Shown: positions 9,313-17,562 of the stretch, piece after piece
How the letters are laid out: each line of letters begins with the position of its first letter
Position numbering within the stretch: the stretch's first letter is position 1
Source: Bradyrhizobium sp. 132
GTDB lineage: Bacteria > Pseudomonadota > Alphaproteobacteria > Rhizobiales > Xanthobacteraceae
Length of the DNA stretch: 54,251 bases
Assembly: GCF_023074185.1 (NCBI RefSeq)
Contig: NZ_JADPKY010000160.1
Coordinates: 1-54,251 of the forward strand
Direction of reading: 5' to 3'
Notes under the pieces: model-generated
Seen by the model: the letters and a program-made list of their open reading frames with translations, nothing else
Database searches by the model: none
Told to the model about the DNA's origin: nothing
Made by a program: the position numbers and the translations under genes

Positions 9313-10266
9313 TTATTCCGCTTTGTTGGAAACGCGGCGCAAAGTTGACGAAGGTGTTTCACCGAAAGCGTCACGGTAGGCCACCGCAAAGCGGCCTAGT
9401 TCGGTGAAGTGATGATTTCGCGCAATCTCTGAAACACTGGCCGATTCCGGATCGGCGCAACTCAATGCGGATCGCGCCCTATTCAACCGCCGCAACAGGT
9501 AATACCGGCTTGGACTAACGCCCAGAAATTCTGCGCAGCAAACTCGCAACGTGCGCTCCGGCACTCCGATCGTGCTGCAGAGCTCGGACAGGTTCAAATG
9601 AGGCTCGCTTCGTCGCGCCAAACACTCTTCGAAGCGAAGCATGATATCGGCGTGGCGCAGCCTGGAATTCGAGAGCCCATCGGCATGCCTGGTCGACAGG
9701 CATTTGACGAGTGCATGGAGCAACTCGCGCTCGAGCAAGGCCGCACCGGCTTTTGAAATGAATTCTCCAGCCCTTTCAGCGAGCTGACACGCTTGGGAAA
9801 CCAGGCCCAACAACACAGCAGTGGCGCCGTCTCCAGGAACCAAGACGTAGCCCTGTGATGGCGCTCTAATTGTTTCACCAATCAGAGTTTTGCTGCATGC
9901 GATCAGCTGATCTGGCGGCAGAGATAGCATGTACCAGTCCCCTTCTCCGACGGTTCGCTGGTGCGCTTTCTGCCCAAGGGAATGGAAAATCAGATCGCCA
10001 AAATTCAAGCCCAAGCCGCAATAGATCAGGCTCCGCGTCCGATTCGTCGAAAACGAGATGTGCACATGGGCCGGCGGCAAGGTGAGGAAAGCGATGCGCG
10101 GAAGGTTCTCTCTCCCTCTCAACACGTTCAGGCAGCCAAGATCCAAATGGGTCAGTTGCCCCTTGAACGCTCCATTCGATGTAATAAAGAGCTCGACCTT
10201 CGCCGCTCCAATCGCCGCACCGTAGGCGTCTGGACTAGCGAAAGTCGCCATTCCGTTCTGGATCAT
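9313..10266 (-). CDS. AraC-type transcriptional regulator 1
   Basis: 317 residues. The N-terminal ligand-type domain (about 1-200) resembles the AraC_binding_2 class, and two helix-turn-helix units close the protein (LSELCSTIGVPERTLRVCCA, VSEIARNHHFTELGRFAVAY, ending FGETPSSTLRR). An upstream in-frame start at 10335 is rejected because it would lie 8 nt from the regulon motif. With ATG 10266 the N-terminus (MIQNGMATF) aligns residue for residue in length with AraC 2 (MNRTKVLNF), and the motif sits exactly 77 nt upstream in both genes. It is divergent from the SphA-like gene. Likely activator of the sulfatase regulon and autoregulated (inference). Confidence 0.88.
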   Translation of the reverse strand: MIQNGMATFASPDAYGAAIGAAKVELFITSNGAFKGQLTHLDLGCLNVLRGRENLPRIAFLTLPPAHVHISFSTNRTRSLIYCGLGLNFGDLIFHSLGQKAHQRTVGEGDWYMLSLPPDQLIACSKTLIGETIRAPSQGYVLVPGDGATAVLLGLVSQACQLAERAGEFISKAGAALLERELLHALVKCLSTRHADGLSNSRLRHADIMLRFEECLARRSEPHLNLSELCSTIGVPERTLRVCCAEFLGVSPSRYYLLRRLNRARSALSCADPESASVSEIARNHHFTELGRFAVAYRDAFGETPSSTLRRVSNKAE

Positions 10267-10343
10267 CCAAATCGTCTCGTTCGAAGACGGCCGCCGCCGC
10301 CGGCCCAGGCGGGCCCCAGCATGGTAGATCGGCAACGATCCGC

Positions 10344-10360
10344 CTATGCAGCTTCGGAAG
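10344..10360 (-). promoter_or_regulatory. 17-bp regulon motif, copy 4 (araC 1)
   Basis: CTTCCGAAGCTGCATAG toward araC 1, one mismatch in the TGCCGA half, 77 nt before the corrected start. Confidence 0.7.
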
Positions 10361-10469
10361 CGGAATGTACTCGGTTGCGACTATTGGTTTCCTGGCTCCC
10401 CCTCGGGGCGACTGGCGCTATGCCCCAAGTGTTGCGCCGAGACATCAGCCGCCAAGAGTTTGCTGTTTT

Positions 10470-10486
10470 CTGCCGATTTTGCATAG
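10470..10486 (+). promoter_or_regulatory. 17-bp regulon motif, copy 5 (SphA-like gene)
   Basis: CTGCCGATTTTGCATAG on the plus strand, both halves perfect, 54 nt before the SphA-like start. It is divergent from copy 4. Confidence 0.85.
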
Positions 10487-10540
10487 CTTACGACCGAACC
10501 GCAGATAGCATAGGAGAACAAGGTACCGGGGAGCGGGCAG

Positions 10541-11599
10541 ATGCGGCGTGATGGTTCGATCAGGGACTTCGGGCTCGGCGCGGGTACGATCTGTGCGATG
10601 CTGATCCTCACCACCCAAGTGTCCCGCGGCGACGAAAGCGGCATTTCGTTCTGGCTACCCGGCCAGATCAGCAGTCTGCCGGCGGTCCCGCAGAGCGCGC
10701 CGGGCTGGTCGATGGGGACCGTCTATTATCACACGAGTGTTGCAGCTTCCGGTTCAGTCGCTGCGGCAAGAGAGATTCAGATCGGGAGGCTCGCGCCGAA
10801 CGTCAATGTCAGCCTCAACGCGAGCCTGCATGCGCAAGCCGATCTTTTGCTATTAAACCCGACCTACACCTTCGGCACACCCGTCCTTGGTGGCCAATTG
10901 GCAATGGGAGTAACGGGCATATTCGGCCGGTCGGCTGCGACCATTGATGGAACGCTGACAACCAGCGTGGGAGGATTTGCGGCAACGCGAATGGGGAGCA
11001 TCGGTGACTCGATTACGTCCGTCGGCGATCTCTACCCGATGATCACGCTGAAATGGAACTCGGGCGTTAACAATTATATGACGTACATAACCGGCGATAT
11101 TCCGGTCGGCGCTTACGATCCAAGTCGCATCGCGAACATCGGGATCGGTCACGGCGCCATCGATGCTGGCGGCGGCTACACGTACTTGAACCCGGCTACG
11201 GGTGTGACGCTTTCAGGCGTTGCGGGATTCACTTACAATGTCAAGAACCCCGACACGCAGGTTCAAAGCGGAATTGATTTCCATTTCGACTGGAGCACAG
11301 CGCAATTTCTTTCGAAACAGGCTTTCGTGGGCTTGGTCGGCTACGCTTATCAGCAAGTCTCAGATGATACCGGCGGACATCCACTGCTTGGCGGCTTCAG
11401 ATCTCGCGTTCTTGGTATGGGGCCCCAGTTCGGATACATTTTCCCCGTCGGCGACATGCAGGGATATCTGAACATAAAGGCATACGGAGAATTTGATGCG
11501 GCGAACCGGCCGTCTGGTTGGAATACGTGGCTGACGTTTGCAATTTCCCCAACGGCGGCAACGGATGCGAAGCCGACTCGGCATCTCGTGACGAAGTAG
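10541..11599 (+). CDS. SphA/MetA-like outer-membrane protein
   Basis: 352 residues with a leader and a long beta-rich body of the Phenol_MetA_deg/SphA type (LLLLNPTYTFGTPVLGGQLA, PMITLKWNSGVNNYMTYITG followed by DIPVGAYDPSRIANIGIGH, GMGPQFGYIFPVG). Such proteins are thought to be outer-membrane barrels for hydrophobic compounds. GGGGAG lies upstream of ATG 10541. In Pseudomonas aeruginosa, sphA is activated by the AraC-type regulator SphR in response to sphingosine. Here too an araC gene is divergent, so a lipid or other hydrophobic inducer is a reasonable guess but only by analogy. The C-terminus (PTRHLVTK) lacks the usual final aromatic residue. Confidence 0.82.
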   Translation: MRRDGSIRDFGLGAGTICAMLILTTQVSRGDESGISFWLPGQISSLPAVPQSAPGWSMGTVYYHTSVAASGSVAAAREIQIGRLAPNVNVSLNASLHAQADLLLLNPTYTFGTPVLGGQLAMGVTGIFGRSAATIDGTLTTSVGGFAATRMGSIGDSITSVGDLYPMITLKWNSGVNNYMTYITGDIPVGAYDPSRIANIGIGHGAIDAGGGYTYLNPATGVTLSGVAGFTYNVKNPDTQVQSGIDFHFDWSTAQFLSKQAFVGLVGYAYQQVSDDTGGHPLLGGFRSRVLGMGPQFGYIFPVGDMQGYLNIKAYGEFDAANRPSGWNTWLTFAISPTAATDAKPTRHLVTK

Positions 11600-11890
11600 T
11601 GATCGGGACTTCGTGACGGCTTCGCTTCTGCACGCGTCCCTTAACTCACCATCAGGCAGTTAGGTGACTTCTGCTGTTGAGCTTTGACGAAACGTCTGCC
11701 AGCCCGTTGATCGCTTCAAGGCTCAACGCGTGATTGCCTCGCTCGTTTGTGTCTTGCGCAAGCCTCGCAAGGTGGCTTCGCTACCGACGTGCGTCAACTC
11801 CGCAGGTTTCGATCGAGAACAACTTCTTCCCAACGGATCGAATTGAACCGAGGCTTTGATGCACAGTCGGCTGAAGGCAACCGCGGGAAC
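11600..11890. other. Convergent intergenic gap
   Basis: About 290 bases between the convergent SphA-like and HAD genes. No regulon motif, gene or clear terminator was recognised. Confidence 0.5.
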
Positions 11891-12904
11891 TCAGCGCGCA
11901 TCGAAGGAAAAGATCACTTTCCAATCTTTCTTCATGTCGATCACAGTCCACCGGTTTGCAGCAGCCGCGTCCAACGCCACGTCGAGCCGTCCAAAATGTG
12001 ACTGTCGATCATAGGCGTACTCGCGCGCTGCGTCAGTGTGATGAACTATAGCCCCAAGACGCAAGCCATCGCCGCCGATGGTGGTCCATTGAAGCATTTG
12101 CAGATCGCCGTCTGAGTTTCCGAATGCAGCAATGGGACGACGGCCAACAAACTCGTAGATTCCAACGGGCTTGCCCGCCTTGTCGTCGATGAAGTTCACC
12201 TCCGGCAAACGGAATAGCGTAGGAATGCCATCGCGCATTTCAAATTTGGTCTTGATAGATGACCCTACCACTTGTTCCGGAGGAACCCCGTACACTTTGT
12301 CCGTCCATGGACGCATAAACTCGACGCCGCCGCCGGACACTATATAGGTCTTGAAGCCGTTCGCCCGAAGATAGGAAATCAACTCAAGCATCGGCTGATA
12401 GACCAGTTCAGTGTAAGGCCGCCGGAATCGCGGATCGCGCGCCGTGGCGAGCCAGTCCACCACAATCTTGGAGAATTCGTCAGTCGTCATGCCGGCGTGG
12501 GTCAGCAGGATTAGATCCAGCAGGCTGCGCTCGCTGAAGCCGGTCAGAGCTTGCATATCCCCTGCAAGTACCGACTGGAAAGGCTCTGTATACTGCCATT
12601 CCGGATGCAAGGGCGCCAGAGCCCTTACCCGATCGAGCGCGAATGCCAGTTGAACATACATCGGCTGCTCAACCCAAAGCGTGCCATCGTTGTCGAAGGT
12701 CGCAACACGTGCGGCGGCCGGCACGAATTCCGAGCCGCCTAGTGTAGTGACTCGACGCACAAAATCCACGATAGCCTGTTTCGTCGGCGTGTCGTTCCAT
12801 GATGGGAGGGGATCGCTTTGGGCAAACGTGGGCACCAGGCAGATCAGGTTCAGCAACAGACCCAATGTGGCGCCGGCAATCGCGCTCAAAAATTTGCGCC
12901 TCAT
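11891..12904 (-). CDS. Exported HAD-superfamily phosphatase-like protein
   Basis: 337 residues with a signal peptide (ATLGLLLNLICLVPTFAQS) and the HAD motif I FDNDGTLW (D71, D73). A later IVSGGGVEFMR segment fits motif II (Ser/Thr), and AFGNSDGDLQML fits the acidic motif IV. It should dephosphorylate a substrate in the periplasm. RBS GGAG precedes ATG by eight bases. It is monocistronic with a perfect regulon motif 76 nt upstream, nearly the same spacing as in front of both araC genes. Related exported HAD proteins are annotated as haloacid-dehalogenase-like hydrolases; phosphatase is more likely than dehalogenase given DxD. Confidence 0.87.
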   Translation of the reverse strand: MRRKFLSAIAGATLGLLLNLICLVPTFAQSDPLPSWNDTPTKQAIVDFVRRVTTLGGSEFVPAAARVATFDNDGTLWVEQPMYVQLAFALDRVRALAPLHPEWQYTEPFQSVLAGDMQALTGFSERSLLDLILLTHAGMTTDEFSKIVVDWLATARDPRFRRPYTELVYQPMLELISYLRANGFKTYIVSGGGVEFMRPWTDKVYGVPPEQVVGSSIKTKFEMRDGIPTLFRLPEVNFIDDKAGKPVGIYEFVGRRPIAAFGNSDGDLQMLQWTTIGGDGLRLGAIVHHTDAAREYAYDRQSHFGRLDVALDAAAANRWTVIDMKKDWKVIFSFDAR

Positions 12905-12980
12905 AGCTCACACTCCAAGTGCCGACAAATTATCGGGACTCCCGACTTGGTGGAGTTTGAATGAGCCGGATGTTCACCGT

Positions 12981-12997
12981 CTATGCAATTTCGGCAG
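12981..12997 (-). promoter_or_regulatory. 17-bp regulon motif, copy 6 (HAD phosphatase)
   Basis: CTGCCGAAATTGCATAG toward the HAD gene, both halves perfect, 76 nt before its start. Confidence 0.85.
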
Positions 12998-13188
12998 ACC
13001 TTCTGCATAAGCACGCCTGAGCTACCAGCGACGGAGCGGCCTCTCGACAATGCACGAACAGTGGCGAACGTCGCGCAACGAGGCGGGTTAGCGTCACCTC
13101 GGATCGGGCCGGAACCTGTCGCCAAGAACTTGCGCCGGTCACGCGATGGAACGTGACGTTCGTCGGCGAGCCGGGCTTTATCTGAAAC

Positions 13189-14175
13189 TCAAGATACGAG
13201 CTGTGAAGGACGATCTATATTTCTCGATCGGAAGTCCTCACGACGCCGTAGGGTGGCGAGCGGCGGTTCGCCAAACAAGTTGCGATAGGCAACTGAAAAG
13301 CGGCCCAGCTCCCAGAAGCCATGCGTGGTGGCGATCTGGGTGACCGTTGCACAGTCGGGTGCTGCTTGTCCCAAGGCGCGGTGAACAAGATGCATCCTCC
13401 GCAAAGTGAGGTAGCGAATCGGGCCCATACCCAGATGCTCCTCGCAGACAACTCGCAGCGTTCGTTCCGCGACCCCGATCGCGGAGCATATTTCATCCAG
13501 GTACAAAGGAGTATTTGGGTTCGCATCTATAAAGTCTTCGAAGCGCGCGACGATAGTCCCGTGTCGCAGCCCGCCATCTTTCGATGCCGAGACGTTGCAG
13601 TCAGCCACACATCGCAGCAGAGCGTAGACCAATTGGTGCTCGATTGCGCGGATTACCTCCGGAACCTCCAGAAGCTCGGGGGCGGTTTTGGCAAAGGCTC
13701 CGGCGATCGCATGCAGGTCCAGAAATCGTTTCATCAGGTCCGGGGCAGGCCTCAGGAAACGCGTGCGCTGCTGTGGATCGAACTCGAAACCCATCATCGA
13801 ACTGCACGCTTCAGCAAGCTCCTTCACTGCAAGCGACACTCCGCCGAGGCGATATTTTCCCGTCGTCACCACATGCTGCATGTCATGATCGTGCGCGCAC
13901 AGATCACCCAGGGAGAATAACCGGCCTCGATTGTACACCTCTGGCTGATCTTCAGTGAGGAAAGTAAATACCTTGCGAGTTGCCGTGACCCTGCCTCTGT
14001 GTATACGCGGCAAAGTTTCCTCGAATCGCTGCATCCACAGTCGATCCAATGTCACTTGCGTTAGCTGGGATCTGAATTCGCCCTTCGCCGTCGGGAATAT
14101 CTCTATGTCGGCCGAACGGATGCTCGCTGCGTACTGAGCCGGGTCAACGAAATTGAGGACTTTAGTCCGATTCAC
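13189..14175 (-). CDS. AraC-type transcriptional regulator 2
   Basis: 328 residues, paralogue of AraC 1: same opening pattern (FVDPAQYAASIRSADIEIFP against FASPDAYGAAIGAAKVELFI) and same C-terminal HTH pair (LDEICSAIGVAERTLRVVCE, VTQIATTHGFWELGRFSVAY, FGEPPLATLRR). I choose GTG 14175 over the longer GTG 14220 because GGTGGAG precedes it, the N-terminus then matches AraC 1 in length, and the regulon motif falls at the same 77-nt distance. It is divergent from a 57-residue gene. Two such regulators in one regulon could respond to different ligands, or one could antagonise the other; the sequence does not decide. Confidence 0.88.
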   Translation of the reverse strand: MNRTKVLNFVDPAQYAASIRSADIEIFPTAKGEFRSQLTQVTLDRLWMQRFEETLPRIHRGRVTATRKVFTFLTEDQPEVYNRGRLFSLGDLCAHDHDMQHVVTTGKYRLGGVSLAVKELAEACSSMMGFEFDPQQRTRFLRPAPDLMKRFLDLHAIAGAFAKTAPELLEVPEVIRAIEHQLVYALLRCVADCNVSASKDGGLRHGTIVARFEDFIDANPNTPLYLDEICSAIGVAERTLRVVCEEHLGMGPIRYLTLRRMHLVHRALGQAAPDCATVTQIATTHGFWELGRFSVAYRNLFGEPPLATLRRREDFRSRNIDRPSQLVS

Positions 14176-14252
14176 TTTGAGCTCCACCAAATACGCCGGT
14201 ACACGCTCAGCGAGCAACACTATCTGTTTCTAATTCAGCATGTCAGGAAAAT

Positions 14253-14269
14253 CTATGCAGTATCGGCAA
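14253..14269 (-). promoter_or_regulatory. 17-bp regulon motif, copy 7 (araC 2)
   Basis: TTGCCGATACTGCATAG toward araC 2, both halves perfect, 77 nt before its start. Confidence 0.8.
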
Positions 14270-14287
14270 AAATCATTTTCCGTCGAT

Positions 14288-14304
14288 ATGCTGAAATCGC
14301 ATAG
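14288..14304 (+). promoter_or_regulatory. 17-bp regulon motif, copy 8 (small gene 14417)
   Basis: ATGCTGAAATCGCATAG on the plus strand, one mismatch, only 18 bases from the oppositely oriented copy 7. Confidence 0.65.
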
Positions 14305-14416
14305 GCGGCCCGAAGCAAAGATGACAACTTCTCAAAGCGCGCACAAAAAATTTTCCGGAACCGCCCGGTCTGAATTGATTTGAGATCATATCAAATGCGA
14401 CCGGCGAAGAGGCCAG

Positions 14417-14590
14417 ATGCGCGAAGAGCGATTGACCGCGGCCGAGTGCGAGGAAATCGAGGCGGCGATGCGCGACGATGCTGCATTTCTGCCACCGGGA
14501 TCAATTGCACGAGAGAAACTGTTGCAGCTGGCGGAAGCGTACCGGGTTCTCGCCGGTCTCAAAAGAATAGTACGTCGTCAAGTGAATTGA
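14417..14590 (+). CDS. Small acidic helical protein, unknown
   Basis: 57 codons starting MREERLTAAECEEIEAAM and continuing through FLPPGSIAREKLLQLAEAYR to a basic tail. The composition is amphipathic and helical, with no signal peptide or membrane segment. ATG 14417 follows AGAGGCCAG. It is divergent from araC 2 and carries a motif copy 112 nt upstream. I do not recognise a family. Protein-like composition and the promoter motif support it being real. Confidence 0.55.
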   Translation: MREERLTAAECEEIEAAMRDDAAFLPPGSIAREKLLQLAEAYRVLAGLKRIVRRQVN

Positions 14591-14945
14591 TAGTTTCCCA
14601 TGTACCTACCGCATCGCACCATTAGAACGGTTGCCGCAGCGCAGGACTTCTCCTGCTGTTGCGCGTCAGGGAATGCGAATGGCGACCTGGTCGTTCGTCT
14701 GTGGACTCTTCTCCCGAAGCAACAGCGGCGATGGGCTTGGTCATAGGCACTCGAGCTGGTTCGATGACCTGAGTTTTTCCGGAATTGCATAGCCGGCCTG
14801 AGCGCTGAATTTTATGCTGACCAGCCAGCGACTCCCACGAACCCACCTGGAGAACACTTGTGCAAACGTCAATCTTGCATCGCCCGGGTCGCGAGAGCCG
14901 ATCGTTTCATCTCCCGACAGGCTTTCCACGGTTAGAGGAATGCTC
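14591..14945. other. Intergenic region with one regulon motif
   Basis: 355 bases holding motif copy 9 (14776-14792). No coding frame with a recognisable protein was found on either strand. Confidence 0.5.
14776..14792 (+). promoter_or_regulatory. 17-bp regulon motif, copy 9 (secreted peptide 14946)
   Basis: TTTCCGGAATTGCATAG, two mismatches in the left half and a perfect GCATAG, 153 nt upstream of the next gene. Confidence 0.55.
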
Positions 14946-15173
14946 ATGATCACTGCTCGCTTGCTCCCCATCATTCTCGTCCTTGTACATGCGCTGCCGT
15001 CAGTTGCTATCGCCAAAGAGGCGCACGACCGCACCGTGTCAGTTCGCGATACTCGGCCCGCTCCGCGCCTGAGAACGAGCACCGTCGCTCGACAGGATTT
15101 GTTTGATCGCCGTAACCCAAATAACGCTCGTGCAGACTGGCCCAGTCCGCCTGCTCAACCCGGACAGTTCTGA
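14946..15173 (+). CDS. Small exported protein, unknown
   Basis: 75 residues. Residues 1-22 form a signal peptide (MITARLLPIILVLVHALPSV-AIA). The mature part is about 50 residues, basic, and proline-rich at the end (ADWPSPPAQPGQF). An AGAGGA ribosome site lies upstream of two close ATGs (14940 and 14946); the second gives better spacing. No family recognised. It is preceded by motif copy 9. Confidence 0.55.
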   Translation: MITARLLPIILVLVHALPSVAIAKEAHDRTVSVRDTRPAPRLRTSTVARQDLFDRRNPNNARADWPSPPAQPGQF

Positions 15174-15270
15174 GGGTAGCAGATCTCATCTGGCTGACGC
15201 CGGCACGCCAAGGGGTGATGCCAAGTTCTGGTCCAGTCTTCTTTGATTGGCCGCTAGGGCCGAGGCCCAT

Positions 15271-15287
15271 CGGCCGAAAGTGCATAG
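15271..15287 (+). promoter_or_regulatory. 17-bp regulon motif, copy 10 (HdeA-like gene)
   Basis: CGGCCGAAAGTGCATAG, one mismatch, 71 nt before the HdeA-like start. Confidence 0.7.
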
Positions 15288-15358
15288 CAAACGGCCCTTG
15301 TTTGTTGTGATCTCGAGCGCAGAACCCGATCGCTTCATCATTTCTCAGAGAGTTCCAG

Positions 15359-15706
15359 ATGCGCAAAATAGTTCTTTTCGCGACAACGATCCTTTTAGCT
15401 ACGAGCTCGCATTCTCGGGCCCAAACAGACCTCACCGCCTACGCCGATGCCAACGGATACATCGACGTCCAAACATTGACCTGCGCCGCGCTCGCGGGCA
15501 CCTGGCAGGGAGACGCCGATCGGCTCACGACTTGGTATAGCGGCTGGTACAACGGCCTCGCCAAGAAGCATTACCTCAATATAGCGAGATCGAAAGAGCT
15601 CGAGCATGAGGTGATCGTCTACTGCAAAGCAAATCCTCAAATACGCATCATTGAGGCCATTGACGTCATGCTCAAGCAAGAGAGGCTCTCGGCCGGTTTC
15701 AAATGA
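15359..15706 (+). CDS. HdeA/HdeB-like periplasmic protein
   Basis: 115 residues: a signal peptide to about residue 21 (SSHSRA-QTD) and a mature domain with the HdeA pattern. That pattern is LTCAALAGTW, WYSGWYNGLA and VIVYCKANPQ, with cysteines 42 and 89 placed to form the single family disulfide. HdeA-type proteins are periplasmic chaperones that protect clients at low pH; whether this homologue does so is inferred. It shares the regulon motif with the rest of the block, which also encodes an HdeD protein. Confidence 0.85.
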   Translation: MRKIVLFATTILLATSSHSRAQTDLTAYADANGYIDVQTLTCAALAGTWQGDADRLTTWYSGWYNGLAKKHYLNIARSKELEHEVIVYCKANPQIRIIEAIDVMLKQERLSAGFK

Positions 15707-15818
15707 TATTGCTCTTGACCGCAACTTTTTAGATCGAGCTGGAGCACGCGGTTTTTGCGAAACGGCCTTCGTCCCGGATTCGGCATCAGGATTGGTCGGC
15801 AGAGAAAATAGATCTCGA

Positions 15819-15835
15819 TCGCCGGAATTGCATAG
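15819..15835 (+). promoter_or_regulatory. 17-bp regulon motif, copy 11 (operon 15928-18607)
   Basis: TCGCCGGAATTGCATAG, two mismatches in the left half, 92 nt before the first gene of a four-gene run. Confidence 0.6.
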
Positions 15836-15927
15836 TCAAACCTATAATGCTCTTCCATGGTTGCCCGGAGAGCGCGACGCCTTCCGCAAATTCTGGAAGC
15901 AATAACGTCGACGAAAGAGGGGGCGAT

Positions 15928-16617
15928 ATGACGAGCAAGACGAAGGCTGCCGCGCTTGCGGGATTTTTGGGCGTTTCAATCGCGTTCGCAGGCATCGCCG
16001 GCGCGTTTGGGCAGGCTGCTCCGACGTCATCCTCGATAAAAACGATTGGCACCCCTGCCGCGGCTGTCAAACCGGAAATCGTCCCGTCTTTGTTCGTGAT
16101 GAACTCCCGCGGAGCGACACTGCAGGGAGATAACCTCGTTCTGACTGGCGTCACGCCGAGCTCGATCATCTTCGCAGATCGCCCAATACGAGCTGCCGGT
16201 CACCAGGCCACTGCCGACGTGATCGCAGAATGGGGCTCAGGAGAGGACAGCTTCGCCAAGAACCCACCCAATGCGACAGTGTCCGTTTTAGCGAAGGACG
16301 GCTCAGTGAAGGATGCGGTGGTGGTGCTGAAGAACCCGAAGCTCGAGGGTGACAAGCTGACTTTCACCGTGCAGACCCTGGAAGGTGATCTCGCCGGCGC
16401 CGATGGAGCGGCAGCGGTCTTCATCGATATTATCGGGCGGCCCCTGACGCCGCTATCGTTTGCCGGAGTTGCTCGCCGTTCCGCATTCCGCGGCGCAATG
16501 TACGCGGGCGCCGTAGGGGCCGCCGCATATGGAGCGGCCGCTTATGCCGCGCCCTACTATCGTCCCTATCCGCCACCTCCGGCATGCGGCTACTATCCCT
16601 ACCCGCCTTGCTACTGA
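15928..16617 (+). CDS. Exported protein with conserved ADRPIRAAGH segment
   Basis: 229 residues from ATG 15928 (GAGGGGG upstream), with a leader ending near GAFGQAA. The mature part has VLTGVTPSSIIFADRPIRAA, WGSGEDSFAKNPPNATVSVL and GDLAGADGAAAVFIDIIGRP. I recognise this as a recurring exported family without assigned function. The C-terminal 55 residues are Ala/Tyr/Pro-rich low-complexity sequence with a small hydrophobic stretch (GAVGAAAYGAAAYA) and end in cysteine-tyrosine, suggesting surface or envelope association. First gene of an apparent four-gene run of exported proteins. Confidence 0.78.
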   Translation: MTSKTKAAALAGFLGVSIAFAGIAGAFGQAAPTSSSIKTIGTPAAAVKPEIVPSLFVMNSRGATLQGDNLVLTGVTPSSIIFADRPIRAAGHQATADVIAEWGSGEDSFAKNPPNATVSVLAKDGSVKDAVVVLKNPKLEGDKLTFTVQTLEGDLAGADGAAAVFIDIIGRPLTPLSFAGVARRSAFRGAMYAGAVGAAAYGAAAYAAPYYRPYPPPPACGYYPYPPCY

Positions 16618-16780
16618 AGACCGCAGCTCCGCAACAGACAATTCGTTGCCTTCGACGCTCGGCGCCCTTTGCCGGATGCGCTTGATCGCGGCATCCGAGT
16701 GGCCCCCCGAATGCTCCTTCAAAATTCCGTCCGAAAACTTGGCGGCAAACTTGGCGGCTTCGACTCATAAGGACCAGCTC

Positions 16781-17503
16781 ATGTGGCGTTTGGCACGTAT
16801 CGCTCTCCTCGCCACCACGACCGGCGCTGTTAGCGCATCGGCATCTGCTGCCGACCTCCCGGGCCGAGTGGAGTCCCTCGCGCCGGTCGCCTATGCGCCT
16901 GCATTTTCATGGACCGGCTTCTACGTTGGTGGCGAGCTGGGGTGGATACAAACAAACCCCCAATACACGACCGGCGCGCTACTGCTCGGTGCTCCGTTCC
17001 TGCTCACATCCGGATCGCGTAAGGATGGCCTGACATATGGAATGCTCACTGGCTATAATTACCAGGTGGGTCAGTTGGTGTTGGGCGTCGAAGGTGATTT
17101 TCAGGGATGGACGGTCGGCGCTATACGCTACACCGCAATCACCGGCGATTTCCTTACGGCGCATAGCAAATGGGGCGGCTCGATACGCGGGCGGCTCGGC
17201 TACGCTGCCGATCGCGCCCTGCTCTATGTGACGGGTGGAGCGGCGTTCGCATCCATCGAGACCTCGATTCCCTTTACCGGTATTTCAGTCGGCGGCGACG
17301 GCACGCGCGTGGGCTGGACGATCGGGGCCGGGCTGGACTACGCCGTCACAAACAACTGGTTCACAGGGCTCGAATATCGCTACTCACAGTATCAATCCAG
17401 ATCCTTGGTGTATCCGATACCGGTTCTTAATCTTGGCATCATCGGGTTCAAGCAAGAGCTGAGCAACAACCAGGTCACGGCTCGCCTGGGCTATAAGTTC
17501 TGA
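16781..17503 (+). CDS. Omp31/OmpA-like outer-membrane beta-barrel
   Basis: 240 residues from ATG 16781 (AAGGA eight bases upstream; a longer in-frame start is not needed). Signal peptide ends SASASA-ADLPGR. The mature part begins WTGFYVGGELGW, alternates in barrel style through GVEGDFQGWTVG and GLEYRYSQYQSRSL, and ends ARLGYKF with a terminal Phe. This is the Porin_OMP_b-brl family seen again at 39249. It follows the 15928 gene by 163 nt without its own motif, so it is probably in the same transcript. Confidence 0.87.
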   Translation: MWRLARIALLATTTGAVSASASAADLPGRVESLAPVAYAPAFSWTGFYVGGELGWIQTNPQYTTGALLLGAPFLLTSGSRKDGLTYGMLTGYNYQVGQLVLGVEGDFQGWTVGAIRYTAITGDFLTAHSKWGGSIRGRLGYAADRALLYVTGGAAFASIETSIPFTGISVGGDGTRVGWTIGAGLDYAVTNNWFTGLEYRYSQYQSRSLVYPIPVLNLGIIGFKQELSNNQVTARLGYKF

Positions 17504-17562
17504 ATCGTTTTCGACCCTGGCTAAGCCCACATCGAGTAATTGCAGCAACGCGGGATTTCGTC

